A DNA stretch of 64,000 bases from Ophiostoma sp. CBS 140.51 (lineage: Eukaryota > Ascomycota > Sordariomycetes > Ophiostomatales > Ophiostomataceae). The stretch covers positions 93,264 to 157,263 of the forward strand of contig JANSLP010000049.1 in assembly GCA_029298735.1 (NCBI GenBank), in the 5' to 3' direction. Shown piece by piece: positions 56,715 through 64,000 of the stretch. Each line of letters begins with the position of its first letter. Position 1 is the stretch's first letter. The position numbers and the translations under genes were made by a program. The notes beneath the pieces were generated by a model. The model saw nothing but the letters and a program-made list of their open reading frames with translations. It made no database searches and was not told the origin of the DNA.

Positions 56715-58471
56715 ATGCGAGAGCCGATACCGTCCCACGAGCCAGCAGTTTCTTTTAACACGGCCCGGTTCGTGCCCAACGAGAGCAGGATGTCGACTCC
56801 CGGAGATGGAGACGCACCGGTTGCAGCCACGATGCCGGACGACCTCAAGCACGATTTTGCCGAGTTTGTCCAGGAAAAGCTGCTGACGCTACAGGAGCAC
56901 AAGGGCGTGGACATCTCGATTATGAACAAGAGGCTGTTCCATAGTACAGTACTTTCCGTCGCCAAAGACCCGACGTCGACCATTGCCGATCATTTTTGAA
57001 AGACCAAGACCACCACGAGCCGATCGGCTCTCTCCAAAGCCACTTCGACAAAGTGTTGATTACCCTGCGCGGCTCGTTTGATACACTGACAGAGGTTTAT
57101 GACATGACAGACAGTCCGGATGACGGTCCAGGCGACGACACATGCTGTGTAGAGGGTGAGAGGGCGAATTTGTCGAGGGGAAATAGATAAAGTCAGAGAG
57201 TCTTGAGAGGAGAGAGAGTGAAGTGAACCTTGGCCTTGAGGATGTTGTTGGGGAAGGTCCAGCAGTCGCTGCTTCCTTATTTAAATCAACAGCATCTGGA
57301 GGTGGCCTGTAGGCTAACGAAGATTGACTTGTTCTGTCCCCTTTTCTTCCAGGAGTGGAGAACGAAATGAACCAACTCACCAACTCACCAACTCACCACC
57401 TCACCACCTCACCACCTCACCAAAGATACACGAGACATCTAGCACAGTCAACGATACCATATGTCGTTTGCCGTCTACAGAGTACATAGTCCGGAACAGA
57501 ATTATTTGAGTGCTATCAGATCGTTTGCTAAAATACAGAGCATGACTTTGAGGCCTCAAAATTAGATCTAATAAATGCGGCAAACGCACGGCCGTCAAGC
57601 GCGTCAGCCGCCTCTGTATGACATTCGGCAGAGCACTACTCTCGTTAGCTGCGAAAATAAACAGAGAGTTAAGAAGGGCCGTACACCGCTGTATGGACGC
57701 AACCAACATTTTACCACTGTGCCCCAATGAAAGCCGGCTGTGGGATACGTATCGCTTCGCGCTCCGGCCCATTGAGCACCCGACAGACCTGGCTCAACGA
57801 CGACAAGGACTACAAGGACGACGACATGCCGGCCGCTGCCTTTCGCCGTGAGCTAGCCGGGCTATATCCCGTCATCTAAACCGGTGTGTGTATGAGCTGA
57901 CAACGGACGAGCTGATCGCGAGCCCGCTCCCCAACTTCCGCCTCCTCCAGATACAACTCGGCGCGCACAAGATTACAAGATTATGGCAGTGATCCGAGCG
58001 GCCGCTGCCGCTGGTGATATTTTTCGCGGCGACCTGCCAGATGACGACGATGACAACAACAACAGCCCACGAGTCCCATCCGATTTGACACCACCAGCCC
58101 CGTGGCCTTTCGCTCTAGAGGCCGCCGTTGATACTGGCGTACTGGATGATGCAGCCGCCGACAAGTGGCGTGCAGTCCTCCTACGGGATATGTACAAGCG
58201 GCTCTACACAGAGACCGGCAACGACGAGGAGGTGAAGACGGGTGCCTAGGACGCACGTGCAACTCGCCCCAGTGTCAACGAAAAGGATCAGACGGACAAA
58301 AAGGGCAGGTGCAAAAACAAGGGCAAGGCTGAAGCCTCGGCCTCGGATGGGACTTTGACCAGGACAAAGGCCCTTGGAAACTTCCTCCTTCGTCTCGGTA
58401 CTTGCGCATGCGCCCGCCTTTCCAGTGCGTTCAAGGCCGGAGGACCTAGCAACGAGAAGCCCGAACATTGA
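56715..58471 (+). pseudogene. Frameshifted gene of unknown function
   Basis: Coding-like segments follow one another on the + strand but need frame changes. MREPIPSHEPAVSF.. runs to a break at the T-run near 56990-56996; the next frame carries LQSHFDKVLITLRGSFDTLTEVYDM. A possible GTGAGA donor follows at about 57155. Further segments are RELRRAVHRCMDATN (57618), an elsewhere-framed CVYELTTDELIASPLPNFRLLQ (about 57880), and WPFALEAAVDTGVLDDAAAD (57983-58248), with an in-frame TAG at 58246-58248 before a basic tail to 58471. I recognise no domain. Some breaks could be unmodelled introns, but at least the T-run and the TAG argue for decay. Confidence 0.5.
57372..57419 (+). repeat. 8-nt tandem repeat (CCAACTCA / CCACCTCA)
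   Basis: Three copies of CCAACTCA are followed by three copies of CCACCTCA, with no interruption. The A-to-C change shared by three adjacent units points to recent slippage within the array. Confidence 0.9.
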
Positions 58472-58654
58472 GCAGCAGTGACTAGACCAATGCCGACATC
58501 GTATTTTCCGTCTGTTATTTCAGATGAGAGACGTGTATTCCGCAGCGGATACTGAGAGTTTCCTGTACCCGTGTGGATGGCAAGAAAAATAGATTGGTAG
58601 CCAGTTGTTTAGTCTAAATCAAATATATACACACTCTATTCAAGCCCTCGCAAT

Positions 58655-59794
58655 TCAGACGACAACTTTAGACGATCGGTTAATATTGTATGCAGCCAAG
58701 ATGGGGCCAATGGCCTCGTTTGTGACAACGGCCTTGGCTAACAGCTCGCCGACAACAGCGGCCAGTGTCACGCCCGAGTGCATGACCGCCACAGCCAGAC
58801 CCGGCACAACGGACGCATCCACAATCGGCAGTCCGTCTTTGGGCTGTGGCCGCTCACCAACAGTATAAAAGTCGAGTTCAAGAAGTGCTGCATCTTCTGG
58901 ACGGAACAGCGTCTTGGCTTTGTCGACGAGTGCCAGAGCAGCCTCTTTCTGTTCGGCCGGTGTGCTACTGCCCACAGTCCCACCGGCAAAGTCGGCGCCA
59001 ATGATGATGCGGCCCTCGGTGGTTTGGCGAAGGTGTGGCCCGGACGATAGGACGATGCCGTTCAAAAGTCGCTTGCTGATTGGCTTGGTGTGAGTCAGCA
59101 GTCCCGGCCGTGGATAGGCAGGCAGTGTGACGCCAACAGACGCGGAAAGCGGTACCGACCCAAGACCGGCGGCCAGCACGACATGATCAGTATCGATTTT
59201 TGTGCCGTCCTCCAAGACAAGACCGGTCACTTTGCCGTCGGTAGAAAGCAGTTTTGAAACGGTTCCGGCGACAAGATTGGCACCCTTTTTTTTGGCCTCC
59301 TCGACAAACAGCTGTGCCGCCAGAGCTGGCTCGACAGAGCCCTCGTCAGGTACTCGAACAGCCCAGCCAGACGCAGGGCGGGCGTCGGCCGTATCCGCCA
59401 GGTTCGGTTCTAACTCGGAAATCTCCTCATTCGTAATCTTCTTCAGGCTGTAGCCCCAGCTTGTGTGTTCCTCGATAAAGGCAGTCTGCTCCTCCACGGA
59501 CCCGTTCCACTGGATCGCGCCTGTCCACCGTATAAGATCTGACAAACCGGGCACCTCTGTCGTCAACTGCCTCCACCGTGACATGGACCGTCGTCGCAGC
59601 TCGTAGTAAGGCCGTGCGTTGCCGCGGTTGGCATTGATCCAAGCAAACGAATTGGGTGTCGCGATGCCGCCGATGCCGGCCGAGGGGGCGACGATCGTAA
59701 CGTTGTCGGCATTCTCGATGGCGGCCAGATGCCAAGCAATGGATGCGCCGACAATGCCGGCGCCGACGACGACAATATGGCGGTGGTCAGACAT
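58655..59794 (-). CDS. FAD-dependent oxidoreductase, DAO family
   Basis: This 379-residue flavoenzyme belongs to the D-amino-acid oxidase/glycine oxidase-like (DAO) family, oxidising amines or amino acids; the substrate is unknown. The FAD-binding GAGIVGASIAWHLA is at residues 11-24, an Asp/Glu-like ADNVTIVAPSAGIGG near 29-43, VPDEGSVEPALAAQLFVEEA in the middle, LAAGLGSVPLSA near 208-220, and the C-terminal GLAVAVMHSGVTLAAVVGELLA near 341-362, which closes the FAD site. Length is typical. No signal peptide or PTS1 (ends SSKVVV), so it is probably cytosolic. Start context acaccATG has A at -4/-3 region and is the first in-frame ATG. There is no intron. Confidence 0.92.
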   Translation of the reverse strand: MSDHRHIVVVGAGIVGASIAWHLAAIENADNVTIVAPSAGIGGIATPNSFAWINANRGNARPYYELRRRSMSRWRQLTTEVPGLSDLIRWTGAIQWNGSVEEQTAFIEEHTSWGYSLKKITNEEISELEPNLADTADARPASGWAVRVPDEGSVEPALAAQLFVEEAKKKGANLVAGTVSKLLSTDGKVTGLVLEDGTKIDTDHVVLAAGLGSVPLSASVGVTLPAYPRPGLLTHTKPISKRLLNGIVLSSGPHLRQTTEGRIIIGADFAGGTVGSSTPAEQKEAALALVDKAKTLFRPEDAALLELDFYTVGERPQPKDGLPIVDASVVPGLAVAVMHSGVTLAAVVGELLAKAVVTNEAIGPILAAYNINRSSKVVV

Positions 59795-60983
59795 GGTGTT
59801 GTATGTTTTGATCGAGTTTGTTGATGAAGTGAATAGGAACGAAAGATTTCGCGTAATTTATAAAATGATGCAATACAAGAACCCCGCTGGCCGATCGGTT
59901 GCGGGCCGGTGTCGGTGTTAACGAAACGTTCGAGATCCGATATGCACACTACTAGATACTCTGGCCAATATCTGCTAGCTAAACAAACGACAATTTGTAA
60001 TATTTTGTTCTTCGAATATTTTCATTTTGGGCCAGACACAGGCCGTGCATAATATAACCTTATTTAGAACAAGCTTTCGTCAGTCGTTCGTTAGCTGCGG
60101 GCAGTCTTCTGCGTCGGGCTGAAATTGCGTGGGCACCAAATGTGGGCTAACACGGTTTGGGCCGCTGTCTACGCCCAACATGACCACAAATATATCTTTT
60201 TTGATTTCCGGCGGGCACCATGCATCGTGGCGTTCCGTTCAGCTGCATTATGTTGTGGGCAGGCCTCGTGGTATATATATCACGTACAGATAAAAGGGAG
60301 AATGTACTGTTGTGACTTTTGATTCTGGTGGAATTGGCCCCCCCTTGCGAGATTGAGTCCCATTTTCGCGGACCTAACGATTGTTCAAGACGCGCAGTCT
60401 GCCCTCGTCGCAGAACATATTTGACCGTGTTAACCCTCCATGGTAAATAATAAATTTCATTCTTCTCTATTATCTAGACTGTTCGGTGACTACTACTTTC
60501 CTGAATTTCTTGCTTTAATATCTATCTCCCTATACAAGGTCCACTTTACAATAAGACGCCAAGCGAAATAGATCACTGGCGGTGCCTCAGACATACCGAC
60601 CATAGACGGATACAAGTCAAATTTCACCGACTTCATCGACAAGCCTGCTCAAATAGAAGCTCGGGATGCCCAAAAATAGACTACAAATAGGTTAGCCGGA
60701 GAAGACGGCGTGCGGGTCCCAGAGACCAACTACGAACATCAGCCATTTCAATCCTCGCCTTACGAGGCGTAAAAGCTAGATTAAAAAAAGGAGAAGTTAA
60801 AAAAAAGGTAAAAGTGATGCCCCCCACGTCCCTGACCTTGAGAGCGCAAAATCATTACGACTAGGTTAATTTTTCAGACTGGAAAGATAAAATGATATTT
60901 TCGGACCCAGCATTTATGACAAATTTCCTTCCCTCGTAGTCGCCCTTGATCCCTGTCCATGTGCCCCATTGGCCTCAGTAACT
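59795..60983. other. AT-rich intergenic region
   Basis: No gene is seen. It separates the DAO gene from the end of the ankyrin gene, both on the minus strand. Runs of A near 60782-60812 and low-complexity AT sequence occur. Confidence 0.5.
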
Positions 60984-62834
60984 TTAGTCATACTCCCGGA
61001 AGGCGGCGGGGATGCGGCTCGTAGTCGTCGGGACGGTGCCATCGGTGGGCACCTCGCCGGCGTGGTTCTGGCCGTCGGCGCGCGCGCCCAGGGCCAGCAG
61101 CGCCTTTGTTGCACTTGGCAGACTGTAGCCCATGGTCCAGTGGAGGGCCGTGTTGCCGTCGGCGTCTGCCTCGTTGACGGACGAGTCCCCCATGAGCTCC
61201 CTCAATAACGCCGTCATGCCCTCACCGACCCGCGCATCAATGGACTGCACAACAGCGTTGTAGTCGGTGCATCTTGTCCCCCCCGCAGAATACCACGGCT
61301 GGTCGTCGGCCACGCGGGACCACTGCGCGACGCACAGGCGGTGGATCGAAGCAACGACGGCCGCAAACACGCTCCTTCCCCCCGGCCCCGGAATAGGAAT
61401 CCGCGGGTCGGCGCCGCGGTCGAGGAGTACGCGCAGCAGGGGCAGGCGGTCGAAGCGCGCGCCGAGATGTAGCGGCGTGTACCCAGCGTGGGTGGCGTTG
61501 ATGTTAAAAGACTTGCAAACAGAGGCCGCCTCGGCCACCAAGAGCTGGACGGTCGCCACGCGGGCATCAATGTAGGCGGCGCGGTCCGTGACACTGGCGG
61601 CTTTGTTCGCGGCCCAGTAGGCCTCCCGCTCTTCATCTGAGAGGGAATCATCCATCTGACCATTTCCCCCCAATAATAACTTGTTGTCGTGGACAAAAAG
61701 GATCGGGCGTAGGTAGGACGGCTCCGGGCCCCCTGGCTCCCGGATGGCTGCTTTGAGAGTTGGTACGCCGACCATGGCCGCGTGGAGGGGCGGCAGGCCG
61801 GTCGCTGGCACGAGGTCCGCGGCAAAGTTGGTATTTGGGGTCCGTAAGAGGGTCTCCACGCCTGCTACGTTGCCAAAGAGGGCACCCGTCGCGAGTGGCG
61901 TTAAGTAAACATTAATATCGTTAGTCGCCGTAACGTCGTAGCCGTTAACATCTTCGTCAGCCACGCCGTTAACGCCACGGCCGTCCATCCGCGCCGTACA
62001 CCACGAAAAGCCGGCGTGCACGTCGATGCCCACCTTATTAATAAAAAACCGGGTCAACGCGGCGTCGCCCTGGCCACGATCGGCCATTAATGTCAAAATC
62101 AGGGGATTCGGTCGCGCGGTACGGCCCGTGTAACGGAAGTAGTGCTCGGTCCGGCCGTCCGTCGCGCGCGGGACAGCACCCTTAGCCAGTAACATCTTAA
62201 CGATGGCCATACGCCGCGCCGGCTCGTCCGGGTCCATATACGGTCTGTCCGGCCCCACGCTCAGGGCGTACCGGGCCACAGATTGTAGCGGCGTGTAGCC
62301 AAACTTGTCGCTCGCGTTAATATCTACCTCGGGCATGCGCGCCAGCAGTAGCTGCACGGCGTCAGCATGCCCAGCCATACACGCCGTAGTTAAGGGCGTA
62401 CCCCAGGGGCGCTGAAAAGGATCATCCCTTGCTAGCTCGTCTTGCTCATACGCGGCTTCTCGCTGGTCTCGCTCGTCCGGCGGCAGGCTGTCGCGGTAGT
62501 CGAGTAGGACGGTCAAAATATCCACGCGGCCGCTTTCGGCAGCAAGGTGGAGCGCGGTAGGTGTAAGATTCTCCGATGTCTCGCCCATATCACAGAGGTA
62601 GAGCACGTCCGGGCCAAGCAAACGAATCAGCTCGTGCACGGCGGGCAGGTCGCCGCCGGTGATAGCGAAATCGATTGCGTCGGTTATCCATATACCCTCA
62701 TATCCGTCGCTCAGGACGGCAAATTCGCCGGGCAGGTCGAGCTGGGTTTTCGAGCGGTTATCCCAAAGCCACATGGTAACGATTTGCTTAAAGTAATGAG
62801 TTGGGACATCGAGGTCGTGCCCTCTTTTGGGCAT
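60984..62834 (-). CDS. Ankyrin-repeat protein (616 residues)
   Basis: This intronless gene encodes 616 residues with no signal peptide or helix. Ankyrin repeats are seen at about residue 90 (TPTALHLAAESGRVDILTVL), 145 (TPLTTACMAGHADAVQLLLA), 180 (GYTPLQSVARYAL), 340 (LTPLATGALFGNVAGVETLL), 460 (GYTPLHLGARFDRLPLLRVL) and 575 (GNTALHWTMGYSLPSATKALL). Spacing is irregular, so several repeats are degenerate. It is probably a binding scaffold. Compared with the other genes it uses more TA-containing codons (TTA, GTT-AAC, ATT-AAT), which may reflect mild RIP or a different origin. Flanking sequence on the 62.8 kb side looks like repeat DNA. Confidence 0.82.
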   Translation of the reverse strand: MPKRGHDLDVPTHYFKQIVTMWLWDNRSKTQLDLPGEFAVLSDGYEGIWITDAIDFAITGGDLPAVHELIRLLGPDVLYLCDMGETSENLTPTALHLAAESGRVDILTVLLDYRDSLPPDERDQREAAYEQDELARDDPFQRPWGTPLTTACMAGHADAVQLLLARMPEVDINASDKFGYTPLQSVARYALSVGPDRPYMDPDEPARRMAIVKMLLAKGAVPRATDGRTEHYFRYTGRTARPNPLILTLMADRGQGDAALTRFFINKVGIDVHAGFSWCTARMDGRGVNGVADEDVNGYDVTATNDINVYLTPLATGALFGNVAGVETLLRTPNTNFAADLVPATGLPPLHAAMVGVPTLKAAIREPGGPEPSYLRPILFVHDNKLLLGGNGQMDDSLSDEEREAYWAANKAASVTDRAAYIDARVATVQLLVAEAASVCKSFNINATHAGYTPLHLGARFDRLPLLRVLLDRGADPRIPIPGPGGRSVFAAVVASIHRLCVAQWSRVADDQPWYSAGGTRCTDYNAVVQSIDARVGEGMTALLRELMGDSSVNEADADGNTALHWTMGYSLPSATKALLALGARADGQNHAGEVPTDGTVPTTTSRIPAAFREYD

Positions 62835-64000
62835 ACTCCCTCTTTGTTCCTCCTCTTTTGTCTTTCATTTTGAACTCCTGATCAGAGGCCACTGTCTGAC
62901 AAAGCACGGCCCTCAGGGTGTGTGCACAGCGGGCCTGATGATTAAGCAGGGACTTGTGGGGTAGGAAGGGAAATTACTTGGGAAGAGAAGAGAAGGGGAG
63001 AGAAAAAAGGAAAAAAAGACGGAATTATTATTAAGAATAATTATTAACGGACGACGATAGTACGTAGATAGATAACAAGAATAATAAGACTACGTTTATT
63101 ATCGAAAGCGTATCAAGAGAAGCGAAAGGAATAAAGTTCGACGCGGCTCGTACCGTTAGTTTAGTAGATAGCGCCCGACGTCACGTAAGAGTTACGAAAA
63201 GACGACTTCTAATCAGGAGGTCCGCCTTCGCGGCCTCTAATTAGAAGTTGTGAAGGTGAGAGGAGAATAGAAGCTTTTTACTAACTCCAGGATACATTCG
63301 TTGCTAAATACACCTGCTATTAAAACAGAGTGTGAGTGGCGCGCTCCTTCTTTCTCATACAGCAAACACAATACCTTTTGGTTTTGGGCATTGTAGAGAG
63401 AGAGAGAGAGGGCACGACTCTCTACCCCGTTTTAGTAAGTTGTTACGAATATGGCCCCTAGGGCCTCACTAATAGGCCAGGATAACAAGCCGACCCCTTA
63501 ACGGGACGGGAAAAATAAAGACGCGATGAACAGAACGCTAGCCAGCACGGAGTGTAGTGAAAAGGATAGTAGCGTTAGAACGAACTAATTAGAGGAAGGA
63601 ATATAACTACTAAAATAAAGCTATAGAATAAAGTTAAATAAAGCAAGATAGATATATCTCCTTAGGGACGAAAATATGATGTTTTTTAGTGGGCCCTCTA
63701 TGGGTACGTGAGGAATTTTGTTTACATTGGTGATAGGGGTACGCGGTCCACGGCGACACAGATCCCTATTAATTTGTATGAGACAGACGGGACATCACTA
63801 CTTTTTATGAAATTCAAGCCGCGATGCCTGTAAAAAAGAGAAAAAACAGCCAGGAAAACGACGGTAGTAACGATACGAATAAGTCAGCCAAAATACCAGC
63901 TAAAAATGGAATCCGGCCACCGGACGGGGCACCAAATGCAAGAAACCGGCAAATCTAGCAAAACGTCGTCGTGGGCGGAAAATGCATCACGTTGAAATAT
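62835..64000. other. TA-rich, probably RIP-affected repeat DNA
   Basis: No gene is seen. TpA is frequent and CpA/TpG scarce by eye, with runs such as GTACGTAGATAGATAAC, while CpG persists. This is unlike the rest of the window. A tRNA-Arg-like segment at 63143-63235, a GA repeat near 63399-63412, and an LTR-like start TGTTACGAATATGG at 63441 occur in it. It is probably relic transposon sequence. Confidence 0.45.

Noticed and set aside
1..64000. CRISPR arrays, bacterial operons or phage genes
   Set aside because: The window is eukaryotic nuclear DNA; no regularly spaced identical repeats were seen.

Overview
The window looks like nuclear DNA of a filamentous ascomycete, most likely a Sordariomycete. 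The genes carry short GT..AG introns of 55-78 nt, often with CTAAC-like branch sites. Coding sequence is GC-rich at third positions, pyrimidine-rich leaders precede many starts, and there is a fungal Zn2Cys6 regulator and a fungal-type annexin. The species cannot be named from the sequence alone. Genes are sparse: about 15 supported protein genes, one tRNA and three decayed genes in 64 kb, with long gene-free stretches (about 1-3.95, 9.4-19.1, 20.1-23.7, 33.4-37.1 and 41-45 kb).

Layout. 4-9.5 kb: a short-chain dehydrogenase (-), translation initiation factor eIF1/SUI1 (+) and a two-helix membrane protein with one intron (+). 9.4-19.1 kb: no convincing gene, several low-complexity repeats and an 18-bp palindrome. 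19-27 kb: a signal-peptide/single-helix protein with an in-frame intron, then a 1026-residue annexin whose N-terminal half is a long Asp-Pro-Arg repeat. 27.3-30 kb: the small spliceosome subunit SF3b10/SF3B5 (-), whose first coding exon is only the ATG, and, divergently, a zinc-knuckle protein (+) with a minimal overlapping uORF and an in-frame stop followed by a further open extension. 30.4-33.4 kb: two broken paralogous copies of an unrecognised gene with the same architecture. 37-41 kb: a small two-helix membrane protein, a zinc-independent MDR oxidoreductase and a secreted cysteine-rich protein. 45-55.9 kb: a Zn2Cys6 transcription factor (4 exons), a 1036-residue ankyrin protein (2 exons), tRNA pseudouridine synthase PUS1 with two possible starts (mitochondrial/nuclear), and Mediator subunit MED22. 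56.2 kb: tRNA-Thr(AGT). 56.7-58.5 kb: a frameshifted unknown gene. 58.6-62.8 kb: a FAD-dependent DAO-type oxidoreductase and a second ankyrin protein. 62.8-64 kb: AT/TA-rich, probably RIP-affected repeat DNA with tRNA-Arg-like and LTR-like signatures.

The genes do not form one pathway. Several are housekeeping genes of RNA metabolism and gene expression (eIF1, SF3b10, PUS1, MED22, tRNA-Thr); the rest are oxidoreductases, membrane or secreted proteins and ankyrin proteins. The most interesting points are the Asp-Pro-Arg annexin, the paired pseudogenes, the start-codon-only exon of SF3b10, the weak start context of eIF1 and the uORF/stop-extension architecture around 28-30 kb. No clear undescribed multi-gene system was found.
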